Shown here: positions 43,198 through 52,242 of the stretch, piece after piece | Layout of the letters: every line of letters starts with the position of its first letter | Position numbering within the stretch: position 1 is the stretch's first letter | From: Bosea sp. (in: a-proteobacteria) | GTDB taxonomy: Bacteria; Pseudomonadota; Alphaproteobacteria; Rhizobiales; Beijerinckiaceae | Direction: 5' to 3' | DNA: 64,000 nucleotides | Assembly (NCBI GenBank): GCA_023910605.1 | Contig: JAAVVV010000001.1 | Span: 1,230,698 to 1,294,697 of the forward strand | Position numbers and translations under genes: made by a program | Notes under the pieces: generated by a model | Told to the model about the DNA's origin: nothing | What the model saw: only the letters and a program-made list of their open reading frames with translations | The model's database searches: none

Positions 43198-43347
43198 ATG
43201 GCTGACAGAGACAGGCAGTCCCTCACGGGACTGACAGAAGGTGAGGCACAGGAATTCCACAAGTTCATGATGCAGGGAACTTTGGGTTTCGGCGCTGCTT
43301 CGCTGTTCGCGCACATCCTGATCTGGATGTGGCGTCCGTGGTTCTGA
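43198..43347 (+). CDS. pufB: LH1 antenna beta subunit
   Basis: A 49-residue light-harvesting 1 beta polypeptide starting MADRDRQSLTGLTEGEAQEFHKFMMQG, nine bases after GAGGAG. The membrane helix GFGAASLFAHILIWMWRPWF carries the bacteriochlorophyll-ligand histidine, and the RPWF end is typical. With PufA it forms the ring around the reaction centre. An upstream in-frame extension is rejected. Confidence 0.95.
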   Translation: MADRDRQSLTGLTEGEAQEFHKFMMQGTLGFGAASLFAHILIWMWRPWF

Positions 43348-43380
43348 TGATCACTGAAACGTAGAGAAGGAGAATTCGAC

Positions 43381-43533
43381 ATGTGGAGAATCTGGCTGAT
43401 TTTCGATCCGCGCCGTTCGCTGATTGCAATCCTCGGCTTCTGTTTCGCGATGGTGCTCGTCAACCACTTCGTGCAGCTCAGCACGCCGCGCTACGGCAGC
43501 TGGCTCAGCGCGCCTGTGGTTGCGAAGCGGTAA
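43381..43533 (+). CDS. pufA: LH1 antenna alpha subunit
   Basis: A 50-residue protein beginning MWRIWLIFDPRRSLIAILGF, the standard LH1 alpha N-terminus. The helix continues CFAMVLVNHFVQLSTPRYGSW with the pigment-ligand His in VNHFVQLS. AAGGAG lies eight bases before the ATG. It is the partner of PufB and lies 33 bases after it; the short C-terminal tail ends APVVAKR. Confidence 0.95.
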   Translation: MWRIWLIFDPRRSLIAILGFCFAMVLVNHFVQLSTPRYGSWLSAPVVAKR

Positions 43534-43541
43534 GGCAGACC

Positions 43542-43585
43542 AGGGCGGACGAGCTTCGGCGCATGCGCTCGAACTTGCCCGCCCT
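43542..43585 (+). promoter_or_regulatory. pufA-pufL intercistronic stem-loop
   Basis: AGGGCGG (43542-43548) pairs with CCGCCCT (43579-43585), and inside it CGAGC (43550-43554) pairs with GCTCG (43567-43571). It begins eight bases after the pufA stop. An analogous stem-loop in Rhodobacter shields pufBA mRNA from 3' decay and sets the antenna to reaction centre ratio. GGAGG at 43597-43601 follows. Confidence 0.7.
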
Positions 43586-43641
43586 ACTCGCCCACGGAGG
43601 CGAGAGAGATGTTTCAGGGTGTCCACGCGGGGGCCAACACG

Positions 43642-44466
43642 ATGGCAATGCTCAGTTTTGAAAGAAAATACCGCGTCCGTGGCGGGACGCTGATCGGCGG
43701 GGACCTTTTCGATTTCTGGGTTGGCCCCTTCTATGTCGGCTTCTTCGGCGTTACAGCCGCGTTCTTTTCGTTCCTTGGCACCGTGCTGATCTTTTACGGC
43801 GCGTCGTTGCAAGGCACCTTCAATCCATGGACTATCAACATAGCGCCGCCAGACCTGAAATACGGGTTGGGATTGGCCCCGCTGGCCGAAGGCGGCCTTT
43901 GGCAGATCATCACCATCTGCGCCATCGGGGCGTTTGTGTCCTGGATGCTGCGTGAGATCGAAATCTGCCGCAAGCTCGGCATGGGCTTTCATGTGCCGTT
44001 CGCCTTCGGCGTCGCGATCTTCGCCTATGTGACCCTGGTGGTGATTCGCCCGTTATTGCTCGGCGCCTGGGGCCATGGCTTCCCCTATGGCATTTTCAGC
44101 CACCTGGATTGGGTTTCCAACGTTGGGTATCAGTCCCTGAACTTCATGTACAACCCGGCCCACATGATCGCGGTGACCTTCTTCTTCACCACGACGCTTG
44201 CCCTTTCGCTGCATGGCGCGCTGGTCCTGTCCGCTACCAATCCCAAGGCCGGCGAGCCGGTCAAAACCCCCGAGCATGAGAACGCCTACTTCCGCGATTT
44301 CATCGGCTATTCCATCGGCACGATCGGCATCCACCGACTGGGTCTGTTCCTTGCCCTTTCGGCGGGCTTCTGGTCAGCCATCTGCATCGTCATCAGCGGA
44401 CCGTTCTGGACCCAGGGATGGCCCAGATGGTGGAGCTGGTGGCTTGATCTGCCAATCTGGTCCTGA
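43642..44466 (+). CDS. pufL: Photosynthetic reaction centre L subunit
   Basis: A 274-residue L subunit starting [36 protein letters not shown]. An ATG at 43609 has a better ribosome binding site and would add 11 residues. With the chosen start (Met excluded) the ligand histidines fall at 153 (HLDW), 173 (NPAHM) and 190 (LHGAL), exactly the Rhodobacter numbering. A further His is in GIHRLGL for the non-haem iron. Five membrane helices are visible. Confidence 0.96.
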   Translation: MAMLSFERKYRVRGGTLIGGDLFDFWVGPFYVGFFGVTAAFFSFLGTVLIFYGASLQGTFNPWTINIAPPDLKYGLGLAPLAEGGLWQIITICAIGAFVSWMLREIEICRKLGMGFHVPFAFGVAIFAYVTLVVIRPLLLGAWGHGFPYGIFSHLDWVSNVGYQSLNFMYNPAHMIAVTFFFTTTLALSLHGALVLSATNPKAGEPVKTPEHENAYFRDFIGYSIGTIGIHRLGLFLALSAGFWSAICIVISGPFWTQGWPRWWSWWLDLPIWS

Positions 44467-44479
44467 GGGGAGGGACAAA

Positions 44480-45475
44480 ATGGGTCTTCTGACAACCACA
44501 GACTACCAGAATATCTTCACCCGCGTTCAGGTCCGCGGACCTGACGACCTCGGCATCCCCATTGCAAAGGGCATTTACGAGCGCGGCACCAGGACGAGCC
44601 ACAGTTACTGGCTTGGCAAGATTGGCGATGCGCAGATTGGCCCGTTCTATCTCGGCGTCTGGGGCCTGCTGTCGATTGCATGCGGCATCATTGCCTTCGA
44701 GATCATCGGTCTCAACATGTGGGCGTCAGTCAATTGGGACCCGGTGCAGTTCATTCGTCAGCTCTTCTGGCTCGGCCTCGAGCCGCCGCTGGCCAAGCAC
44801 GGTCTTAATCCGTTCATCCCTCTGAACGAGGGTGGCTGGTTCCTGATGACGGGCTTCTTTTTCACGGCCTCGGTACTGTTCTGGTGGGCCCGCACCTACT
44901 CTCGCGCCAGGGCGCTTGGCATGGGCACCCACGTTCCATGGGCCTTTGCCGCAGCTATCTGGCTCATGCTGGTGCTGGGCTTCATCCGTCCGATCGCCAT
45001 GGGTTGCTGGTGCGAGGCTGTTCCCTATGGCATTTTCCCTCACCTTGACTGGGTGCAGGCCTTCTCGATCCGGTATGGCAACCTGCACTACAATCCGTTC
45101 CACGCCTTCTCGATCGTCTTTCTGTATGGCTCCGTGCTGCTCTTCGCCATGCATGCCGGCACCATCCTGGCCGTCACCCGTTATGGTGGCGAACGCGAGA
45201 TCGAGCAGGTCGTCGATCGTGGCACGGCTTCCGAACGTGCCGCCCTGTTCTGGCGCTGGACGATGGGCTTCAACGCCACCATGGAATCGATTCACCGCTG
45301 GGCCTGGTGGTTCGCAGTCCTCACCCCGATCACGGGCGGGATCGGCATCCTTCTCACGGGCACGGTCGTCGACAACTGGTACCTCTGGGCCCAGCACTAT
45401 GGTTACGCCCCGGCCTATCCGATGGTGAACCCGCCGGTGGTCGATCCCAGCCTGCTTCCTGGAGCGGTGAAATGA
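44480..45475 (+). CDS. pufM: Photosynthetic reaction centre M subunit
   Basis: A 331-residue M subunit starting [23 protein letters not shown]. Pigment and iron ligands are in [45 protein letters not shown] and [13 protein letters not shown]. The C-terminal tail [25 protein letters not shown] extends on the periplasmic side, as in reaction centres that bind a cytochrome subunit. Its stop overlaps the pufC start (ATGA). Confidence 0.96.
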   Translation: MGLLTTTDYQNIFTRVQVRGPDDLGIPIAKGIYERGTRTSHSYWLGKIGDAQIGPFYLGVWGLLSIACGIIAFEIIGLNMWASVNWDPVQFIRQLFWLGLEPPLAKHGLNPFIPLNEGGWFLMTGFFFTASVLFWWARTYSRARALGMGTHVPWAFAAAIWLMLVLGFIRPIAMGCWCEAVPYGIFPHLDWVQAFSIRYGNLHYNPFHAFSIVFLYGSVLLFAMHAGTILAVTRYGGEREIEQVVDRGTASERAALFWRWTMGFNATMESIHRWAWWFAVLTPITGGIGILLTGTVVDNWYLWAQHYGYAPAYPMVNPPVVDPSLLPGAVK

Positions 45476-46536
45476 GAGCCTTGACGCAAAGAACCGTTCG
45501 CGCCGCCGGTTTCGCCGCGCTGACCCTGGGACTCGGCATGCTGCTCGCCGGTTGCGATCAGTCCCCGCCCGACACCGCCCAGGTGGGCTATCGCGGCACC
45601 GGCATGGAGCAGGTCAAGACCGCGCGCACCGTCGCCGCGCTCAATGAAGTCAATGTGGCGCCGGAGGTCATCCCCCCCGGCGACCGCGATGGCCCCCGCG
45701 CCTCAACAATCTACCAGAACGTGAAGGTGCTGGGCGATCTGAGCGAGACCGAGTTCACTCGCATCATGGTCGCGATGACGGCCTGGGTCGCGCCCGGCGG
45801 CGTCGCCGGCTCCGAGCCGGGGCAGGGGTGCGCCTACTGCCACAATCTCGAGAACATGGCCGACGAGTCAAAGTACCAGTACAAGACCGCCCGCCGCATG
45901 ATCCAGATGACGCGCGAGATCAACACGACCTGGACAAGCCATGTCGGCGCCACCGGCGTGAGCTGCTACACCTGCCATCGCGGCAACCCGATCCCGACCC
46001 AGACCTGGTTCACGGGCGGGGGGCACCCCAGGAATCTTGCCGATGGCGGGGGCTGGATTGGTGCGAATAACGGCCAGAACCTTGCTGGAAAGCACGTTGG
46101 ACGGGCGTCCCTTCCTGCCGATCCGTTCACACCGCTGATCCAGTATGCCGAGACGATCCGCGTGACCGGCAAGACAGCGTTGCCGATAGCCAAGGGCGAA
46201 ACGATCGCCGTCACTGAACGCACGAACGCGCTCATGAACCACATGTCGGAGTCCCTCGCCGTCAACTGCACCTTCTGCCACAACTCGCGCGATTTCAGTT
46301 CGTGGAAGGATGCGCCGCCGCAACGCGTCACCGCCTTCCACGGCATCCGCATGCTTCAGGATGTGAACAGCAGTTATCTCGCGCCGCTCAGCGCCACTTA
46401 TCCGGCCGAGAAGCTCGGCCCCGAAGGCGACGCGGCCAAGGCCTACTGCGCGACCTGCCACCAGGGCGCCCAGAAACCGATCAACGGCGCTCCCATGCTG
46501 TCGGACTATCCGGAGCTTGGCGCCCCCCGTCCCTGA
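45472..46536 (+). CDS. pufC: Reaction centre tetraheme cytochrome c subunit
   Basis: A 354-residue lipoprotein. The N-terminal hydrophobic stretch ends in the lipobox LLAGC with the acylated Cys at residue 28. Four CxxCH haem sites are present: CAYCH, CYTCH, CTFCH and CATCH. Met ligands are plausible in [20 protein letters not shown] and NALMNHM. It re-reduces the special pair, receiving electrons from soluble carriers such as the cytochrome c2 at 2.7 kb. It ends the puf operon and is followed by a strong terminator. Confidence 0.96.
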   Translation: MRALTQRTVRAAGFAALTLGLGMLLAGCDQSPPDTAQVGYRGTGMEQVKTARTVAALNEVNVAPEVIPPGDRDGPRASTIYQNVKVLGDLSETEFTRIMVAMTAWVAPGGVAGSEPGQGCAYCHNLENMADESKYQYKTARRMIQMTREINTTWTSHVGATGVSCYTCHRGNPIPTQTWFTGGGHPRNLADGGGWIGANNGQNLAGKHVGRASLPADPFTPLIQYAETIRVTGKTALPIAKGETIAVTERTNALMNHMSESLAVNCTFCHNSRDFSSWKDAPPQRVTAFHGIRMLQDVNSSYLAPLSATYPAEKLGPEGDAAKAYCATCHQGAQKPINGAPMLSDYPELGAPRP

Positions 46537-46564
46537 CCCCGGGCGGCGACAGCAGCAAACACGG

Positions 46565-46595
46565 CCCGGCCCGCTTGACAGTGGGCCGGGTTTTT
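46565..46595 (+). terminator. Rho-independent terminator of the puf operon
   Basis: CCCGGCCC (46565-46572) and GGGCCGGG (46583-46590) form a perfect eight-pair GC stem with a ten-base loop, followed directly by TTTTT. It is 28 bases after the pufC stop and marks the end of the photosynthesis cluster. Confidence 0.92.
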
Positions 46596-46676
46596 CTTTG
46601 CTGACGAGCATGCCCGCGCTTTACATGCCGCCCTCGCATTGACGAGACGCCAGCCGCCAACGTATCCCTCGTGCGA

Positions 46677-46701
46677 GGGCCCTTAGCTCAATGGTTATGA
46701 G
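46677..46701 (+). pseudogene. tRNA-like 5' fragment cut by the IS5 element
   Basis: GGGCCCTTAGCTCAATGGTT and the following bases read as a tRNA 5' acceptor strand (GGGCCCT), positions 8-9 (TA), D-stem GCTC and D-loop. After GAG the similarity stops, exactly where the IS5-type inverted repeat begins. No anticodon arm or TTCGA arm follows at the right end of the element. It may be the remains of a tRNA gene, or a coincidence of about 20 bases. Confidence 0.35.
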
Positions 46702-47813
46702 ACCTGTGCGCGGGTGCCTGGACACTGATTTAAGTCTCTGGTTCACTTCACTTGCGTGAGAGTCGGAGGCAGCACTGGTGCACCGGGTGATTGGGCAGGA
46801 GCAGCTTGGTTCTGGATCGGGCACGAGGTCGGTCTCGTCGCTTGAAACACTTTCGGCCCTGATCGATTGGTCACCGGTCATGACGCTTCTGGCACCTGTT
46901 CATGCCAGCGCGAAAGGTGAAGCCGCGTGGCCCCCGCTGTCGATGTTCCAGGCGCTGCTGCTGTCGGTCTGGTACGATCTGTCAGAAGTGAAACTGGCGG
47001 AGGCGCTTGACGACCGGGCGTCATTCCGGCGGTTCTGCGGCTTCTGTGGCACTGAACCGGTACCGGAGCGGACAGCGTTCGTCCGCTTCCGCCGCGCCCT
47101 GATCGGGGCCGGGCTGGACCGCGCGGTTTTCGAGGCGGTGACCGCGCAACTCAAGGCGAAGGCGGTCACGGTGAAGACCGGCACCATTGTCGACGCGACC
47201 ATCATCGCCTCTGCCAGCGAGGACGACACACAAGCGCGCTGGGTGAAACACAAGACAAAGCCGGCCGTCCACGGCTTCAAGGCCCATGTCGGCGCGGATG
47301 CTGGTGCTGCGCTGGTCGAGGAGGTGTCGGTCACGCCGGCCAATGTCCATGATGGACGGGCCGGATTTGCGGCGCTTCCGCAGAATCCCGGCGAGGTGTT
47401 CGCCGACAGTGCCTATCGCGGCCAGGTCTTTGCCGAAGCCGTGCGCGCCAGGGGTGGAACGCCCCGCATCGTGGCCATCGCCATGTGGGGACGGGATGAG
47501 CAGGAAACGCTAGGCAGGCTCAAGGCCCACAACCGCCCCATCCATCAGGTTCGTGGCAGGATCGAGAAGATCTTCGGGACATGGAAACGAAGCTACGGCC
47601 TCAGGCGCATGCGATGGCGGGGAATCGCCAAGGCAAACGCCCAGGTCCTGCTCACCGCCATCGCCTGCAACCTCAAGCGCTCCCTGACAATCACAGCAAA
47701 ACCAGCCTGACACGGGGTGGGGGAATAGCAATTCACCGGGCCCAATGGCTCTCAACAAACTTGTCAAAGCGTTGATATAAAATCGAAAATACCCACCCGC
47801 GCACAGGTCTCAT
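46697..47813 (+). mobile_element. IS5-family insertion sequence, 1117 bp
   Basis: The ends are 20-base perfect inverted repeats: ATGAGACCTGTGCGCGGGTG at 46697-46716 and its complement at 47794-47813. One transposase gene fills the interior. No clear target duplication longer than two bases is visible. It lies between the puf terminator and the rhamnose genes, so it marks the junction between the core cluster and accessory DNA. Confidence 0.85.
46778..47710 (+). CDS. IS5-family transposase
   Basis: A 310-residue DDE transposase with a GTG start eight bases after CGGAGG. Catalytic residues are Asp139 (VDATIIAS), Asp210 (ADSAYRG) and Glu263 (RIEKIFGTWKRSYGLRRMRWRG). The N-terminal MFQALLLSVWYDLSEVKLAEALDDRASFRRFCGF is the usual IS5 DNA-binding part. 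The frame is intact and the inverted repeats are perfect, so it may be active. Confidence 0.92.
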   Translation: MHRVIGQEQLGSGSGTRSVSSLETLSALIDWSPVMTLLAPVHASAKGEAAWPPLSMFQALLLSVWYDLSEVKLAEALDDRASFRRFCGFCGTEPVPERTAFVRFRRALIGAGLDRAVFEAVTAQLKAKAVTVKTGTIVDATIIASASEDDTQARWVKHKTKPAVHGFKAHVGADAGAALVEEVSVTPANVHDGRAGFAALPQNPGEVFADSAYRGQVFAEAVRARGGTPRIVAIAMWGRDEQETLGRLKAHNRPIHQVRGRIEKIFGTWKRSYGLRRMRWRGIAKANAQVLLTAIACNLKRSLTITAKPA

Positions 47814-47881
47814 CAGTGGGGGCCGATCAGCTCTAAGTCTTGCTCAATGTTCAAAGATCACATTCTGTGCAATCAAATCGA

Positions 47882-49126
47882 TCACCCGCGCATCGCCACC
47901 TTTGCCTGATAGCGTTCAAGCGCGCCGATCAGCCGCGCCCCTGTGGACACATCGGCGCGGGCGCAGAATTCGGCCCAGACGGTGGGGAAGGGCAGGTCTT
48001 TGGCTTCTTCGGTCAGCATCAAGCGGGTAGTGTAATCCAGCGATTCCTCTGCCGCTTTCAGCCGCGCTTGCGGCAGCAACAGCGCGCGCAGCAGCGCCTT
48101 TTGCATGTTGCGGGTGCCGATGACCCAAGCCGCAGTGCGGCTGATGGTGGCGTCGAAGAAATCAAGCCCGATATGGGTGCGGCCCAGCAGATCGGCAAAG
48201 ACCAGTTCTTGCGCCATGGCCAGAATATCATCGTTGAGCAGTATCACATGGTCACTGTCCCATCGCACGGGGCGCGAGACGTGCAGGAGGATCTCATCCA
48301 CCGACAACGCCACCGATGACAGCTTGTCGGCCACGTTTTCGGTGGGGTGGAAATGGCCCATGTCGAGGCAGAGAATGGTGCCCTTGCGGATGGCGTAGCC
48401 AAGGTAAAACTCGTGGCTTCCCACGGTGCAGGATTCCACCCCGATGCCGAACAGCTTGGATTCCACCGCGTCGCGCATCTGCGCCTTGGGCAGCGGCGTG
48501 GCCATCATCGCATCGAGCGAAGCCTCCAGCCGCCGCCGCGCGGCCATGCGGTCGACGGGCGCATCCTTTGACCCGTCAGGCACCCAGATGTTGTTGATCA
48601 CCGGGCTGCCCAATGCAACGCCCATCTGTGCGGCGATGTCGCGGCAGCGACGACCGTGCTCGATCCAGAAATTGCGGATGCCCGCATCGGGGTGCGACAG
48701 GGTCAGGTTGTCATCGGCCCTGGGGTGGGCAAAGAAGGTGGGGTTGAAATCAAGCCCCACCCCCTGCGCCTTGGCCCAATCGACCCAAGGCGCAAAATGC
48801 CGATATTCGATGGCATCGCGGTCGGGCATGTCGTCGGCATCCAGATAAAAGGCGTGCAGGTTCAGCCGGTGCTTGCCGGGAATTTGCTCGTAGGCAAATT
48901 CCAGATCGGCGCGCAGTTCGGCCACGTTGCGGGCGCGGCCCGGGTGGTTGCCGGTGGCCTGAATGCCACCGCCTGCGGTGCCGGATTTCCTCTCGAACCC
49001 TTTTACATCATCGCCTTGCCAGCAATGCATGGAAATCGGGATGGCGGCCAGCGAGGTGAGCGCGGATTCGGTATCCACGCCCCAATCCGCAAAGTGCTGG
49101 CGGGCGGAGTCGTATGCGTGTGCCAT
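47882..49126 (-). CDS. rhaA: L-rhamnose isomerase
   Basis: A 414-residue metal-dependent isomerase converting L-rhamnose to L-rhamnulose. It matches the RhaA type of enterobacteria closely: SMHCWQGDDVKGFE, GGIQATGNHPGRARNVAELRADLE, LDFNPTFFAHP, VESKLFGIGVESCTVGSHEFYLGYA, LDMGHFHPTE and LHVSRPVRWDSDHV, which hold the metal and substrate residues. The start is ATG 49126, with AGGGGAG upstream. It lies ten bases after the aldolase gene in the same transcript. Related loci in rhizobia call this gene rhaI. Confidence 0.95.
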   Translation of the reverse strand: MAHAYDSARQHFADWGVDTESALTSLAAIPISMHCWQGDDVKGFERKSGTAGGGIQATGNHPGRARNVAELRADLEFAYEQIPGKHRLNLHAFYLDADDMPDRDAIEYRHFAPWVDWAKAQGVGLDFNPTFFAHPRADDNLTLSHPDAGIRNFWIEHGRRCRDIAAQMGVALGSPVINNIWVPDGSKDAPVDRMAARRRLEASLDAMMATPLPKAQMRDAVESKLFGIGVESCTVGSHEFYLGYAIRKGTILCLDMGHFHPTENVADKLSSVALSVDEILLHVSRPVRWDSDHVILLNDDILAMAQELVFADLLGRTHIGLDFFDATISRTAAWVIGTRNMQKALLRALLLPQARLKAAEESLDYTTRLMLTEEAKDLPFPTVWAEFCARADVSTGARLIGALERYQAKVAMRG

Positions 49127-49136
49127 GTTGGCTCCC

Positions 49137-51233
49137 CTAGCGCGTGAACGCTTCCTTGTTGCCCGCATCCACATTCAGGATGTTGCCGGTGGATTTGGCG
49201 GTGAGGTCAGAGGCGAAGAAATACACCCCTTCGGCGATATCTTCGGGGAGAACCGAGCGTTTGAGCAGGGACCGCTGGCGATACATCTCCTCCAGCCCGT
49301 CCTTGTCGGTCCTGTAGGTGCTCGCGCGCTGTTCCAGCCATTCGCCAGACCAGATCTTTGATCCGCGCAGCACGGCATCGGGGTTGACGACATTCACCCT
49401 TATGCCCGCATCGGCGCCTTCGAGGGCAAGGCAGCGGGCGAGGTGAATCTCCGCCGCCTTGGCAGTGCAATAGGCACTGGCGTTGGGGCTGGCGGCGAGG
49501 CCGTTCTTGGAGGCAACAAAGATCACCGACCCGCCGATGCCTTGCGTGCGAAAGAGGCGGAAGGCCTCACGGCTGACAAGGAAATAGCCGGTGGACAGGA
49601 TGTCCATGTTCTTGTTCCACAGCGCGAGGCTGGTGTCTTCGATCGGGGCCGAAGAGGCGATGCCCGCGTTTGACACAAGAATGTCGATGCCGCCGAATTC
49701 GACCGCCGCATGGGCATAGGCGGCGATCAGTTGCGATTCATCGGTGACGTTCATCGCCACGGTGCGCACGACATCGGGGCCAAAGCCCTTTACCATGCCG
49801 GCCGCCACGTCCTTGGCCGCTGCCACGTCGATATCGGCCAGCAGGACGCAGGCGCCTTCGGTCAACAGGCGCTCCGCCGTTGCCGCGCCAATGCCGCCCG
49901 CCCCGCCGGTGACCAGCGCCACCCGGCCTGCCAGCGCCTTGGGGCGCGGCATGCGTTGCAGCTTTGCCTCTTCCAGCAGCCAGTATTCGATATCAAACGC
50001 CTCTTGTTCCGGCAGGGCCTGATAGGTGGAGACAAGGCTGGCGCCGCGCATCACGTTGATGGCGTTGATGTAGAACTCCCCCGAGATGCGGGCGGTGGCT
50101 TTGTCCAGCGCGAAGGTGATCATGCCGACGCCCGGCACCAGATAGACCACCGCGTTGGGGTCGCGCAGCGCGGGGCTGTCGGGATGTTTGCAGCGGTCGT
50201 AATAGGCGGCGTAATCTGCGCGGTAAGAATCCAGCGCCGGGGCCAGTGTGGCGACGGTGGCCTCCAGATCGGGGGATGCCGGGTCAAAATCCACTACCAG
50301 CGGGCGGATCTTGGTGCGCAGGAAATGGTCGGGGCAGGAGGTGCCTAGCGGGGCCAGCGATTCGAGCATGGCCGAGCCGAGGAATTCGAGCACGGCGGGG
50401 CTGTCGTCGAAATGCCCGACCTTGTGCCGATCTTGCGAGACCAGGCCCCGGATCACCGGCATCAGGCGAGCGGCCACGGCGCGCCGGTCTTCGGCGGGCA
50501 GGGTCGGGCGGGTTTGCCCGCCGAAGGCTGGCTTGCCGGCAGATTTCGCATCCAGCCAATCCGCCGCCTGATTGATGATCTCAAGCGTGGTCAGGTAGCA
50601 GTCTTTCGCATCATCGGCCCAGGTGAACAGGCCATGGCTTTCCAGCACACAGCCGCGGGCCTGCGGATTGTCACGGCAGAATGCCTGCAGCCACAGCCCC
50701 AGTTCAAACCCCGGCTTTTTCCACGGCAGCCAGCCGATATCCGCGCGGAAGATCTCGGTGGTCAGCTCCTTGGAGTTGACCGAGGCGGCGATGGCGATGA
50801 TGGCGTCCGAATGGACATGATCGACATGCTTGCGCGGCACATAGGCGTGCAGCGGCGTGTCGATGCTGGCGGCGCGCGGGTTCAGCGCAAAGGTGCAATG
50901 GGGCAGATACCCGACGATTTCATCCTCGAAGGCGAGGCCGCGATACAGGCCGGGCAGGGCGTTGAGCTTGTCCATGTAAAGCGTGGAAAAGCCATCCATC
51001 TTCATCGAGCCGATGTCACCGCCCGAGCCCTTGACCCAGAGCACCTCGACCATCTGGCCTGTCAGCGGGTCGCGTTCCATCACCTTGGCGCTGGTGTTGC
51101 CGCCGCCGTAATTCGTCACCCGCTTGTCTGATCCCAAGAGGTTGGAGCGGTAAAGCAGCTTTTCCGACTCGCTCATGGCAGAAGCGCGGGCTTCATCCCA
51201 CAGATTTTGCAGCCGGTTTTCGCTAATGGTCAT
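49137..51233 (-). CDS. Bifunctional rhamnulose-1-phosphate aldolase / short-chain dehydrogenase
   Basis: A 698-residue two-domain protein. Residues to about 400 form a class II aldolase with the Zn-ligand pattern PLHAYVPRKHVDHVHSDAII and a later ESHGLF. The C-terminal 260 residues are an NAD-dependent short-chain dehydrogenase with VALVTGGAGGIGAATAERLL and YCTAK as the catalytic Tyr and Lys. The family splits rhamnulose 1-phosphate into dihydroxyacetone phosphate and L-lactaldehyde and oxidises the latter. The start is ATG 51233 with AGGAGG five bases before it. It is often called rhaD. Confidence 0.93.
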   Translation of the reverse strand: MTISENRLQNLWDEARASAMSESEKLLYRSNLLGSDKRVTNYGGGNTSAKVMERDPLTGQMVEVLWVKGSGGDIGSMKMDGFSTLYMDKLNALPGLYRGLAFEDEIVGYLPHCTFALNPRAASIDTPLHAYVPRKHVDHVHSDAIIAIAASVNSKELTTEIFRADIGWLPWKKPGFELGLWLQAFCRDNPQARGCVLESHGLFTWADDAKDCYLTTLEIINQAADWLDAKSAGKPAFGGQTRPTLPAEDRRAVAARLMPVIRGLVSQDRHKVGHFDDSPAVLEFLGSAMLESLAPLGTSCPDHFLRTKIRPLVVDFDPASPDLEATVATLAPALDSYRADYAAYYDRCKHPDSPALRDPNAVVYLVPGVGMITFALDKATARISGEFYINAINVMRGASLVSTYQALPEQEAFDIEYWLLEEAKLQRMPRPKALAGRVALVTGGAGGIGAATAERLLTEGACVLLADIDVAAAKDVAAGMVKGFGPDVVRTVAMNVTDESQLIAAYAHAAVEFGGIDILVSNAGIASSAPIEDTSLALWNKNMDILSTGYFLVSREAFRLFRTQGIGGSVIFVASKNGLAASPNASAYCTAKAAEIHLARCLALEGADAGIRVNVVNPDAVLRGSKIWSGEWLEQRASTYRTDKDGLEEMYRQRSLLKRSVLPEDIAEGVYFFASDLTAKSTGNILNVDAGNKEAFTR

Positions 51234-51395
51234 GAAATCCTCCTCGCCCATGGCGGCAAATGTGCCAGCCTTCTCCCTCCTGTCAATCATAAACAATCAT
51301 GTTCAATCATTATACGGTATACAATGATGTGTCATGATCGAAACTGATTGACAGCAATCGTTTTCAATGGAGTATGGCGGTGCAGGGAGAGCGCG
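51234..51395. promoter_or_regulatory. Divergent rhamnose promoter region with phased CAATCAT repeats
   Basis: CAATCAT occurs three times at exactly ten-base spacing (51284-51290, 51294-51300, 51304-51310), followed by TACGGTATAC and further ATGATG/ATTGACAG motifs. The repeats lie on one face of the helix between the divergent aldolase and regulator genes. They are the likely operator of the adjacent DeoR-type repressor; DeoR-family regulators often use short repeated boxes. Confidence 0.6.
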
Positions 51396-52208
51396 ATGCA
51401 CGAGAGCGCACGGCACAGGCTCATATTGTCAGCCATCGAAGGTCGGCCGGTGGCGACCGTCGCCGATCTGGTCACGCTGACCGGAACATCCGAGGCGACG
51501 ATCCGTCGGGATATCGCCACCTTGCATGTGCAAAAGAAGCTGCGCCGGGTGCGGGGCGGGGCGGAATCGATCGCACCACCGCAGTTCGTCGGCATCAATG
51601 CGCGCCCCTTCAGTGTGAACGAAGGAATCCGGCTGGCGGAAAAGCGGGCGATTGCGCGGGCGGCGGTGGATCTGTGCGCGGATGGTGAGGCGATCATCAT
51701 CAACGGCGGCACCACCACCTTTCAGATGGTGCATCCGCTGACGGCCAAGCGCTGCCAGGTGTTCACCAACAGCTTTCCGATTGCCGAGCATCTGCTCAAG
51801 CATTCCAAGAACACCGTGTTGCTGCCTGCCGGTGCGATTTACCGCGAGCAGAACATCATCCTGTCGCCGTTTGATGAAGACGGCAGCCGCCATTTCTATG
51901 CCCGGCGCATGTTCATGGGGTGCCGGGGGCTTGGCCCGCTGGGCCTGATGGAGGGCGACCCGCTGCTGGTGCAGGCCGAACAGAAACTGATCGGTCAGGC
52001 GGATGAGCTGGTGGTCTTGGCCGACAGCACCAAGTTTGCCGCGCGCTCCAGCCTGCTTTTGTGCGCGCTGTCACGCATCCACACCGTCATCACCGATGAC
52101 GGCATTACAGACCGCGACGCCGCCATGCTGGAGGCCGCGGATATCAGGCTGATCGCGATCCATATCGGTATCGCGGACAGACGCGAGGACTGCACAGGCG
52201 ACGCCTGA
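51396..52208 (+). CDS. rhaR: DeoR-family transcriptional regulator of rhamnose genes
   Basis: A 270-residue regulator starting MHESARHRLILSAIEGRPVATV, with AGGGAGA upstream. The N-terminal DeoR helix-turn-helix is VADLVTLTGTSEATIRRDIATLHVQKKLRRVRGGA. The C-terminal sensor domain shows INGGTTTFQMVHPL, TNSFPIAEHLL and LADSTKFAARSSLLLCALSRIHTVITDDGI. It matches the position and family of the repressor called RhaR in rhizobial rhamnose loci. The inducer is not determined by the sequence. Confidence 0.88.
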   Translation: MHESARHRLILSAIEGRPVATVADLVTLTGTSEATIRRDIATLHVQKKLRRVRGGAESIAPPQFVGINARPFSVNEGIRLAEKRAIARAAVDLCADGEAIIINGGTTTFQMVHPLTAKRCQVFTNSFPIAEHLLKHSKNTVLLPAGAIYREQNIILSPFDEDGSRHFYARRMFMGCRGLGPLGLMEGDPLLVQAEQKLIGQADELVVLADSTKFAARSSLLLCALSRIHTVITDDGITDRDAAMLEAADIRLIAIHIGIADRREDCTGDA

Positions 52209-52242
52209 AGCGGATGGGAAACGGCTCATAAGGGAGGAACTG

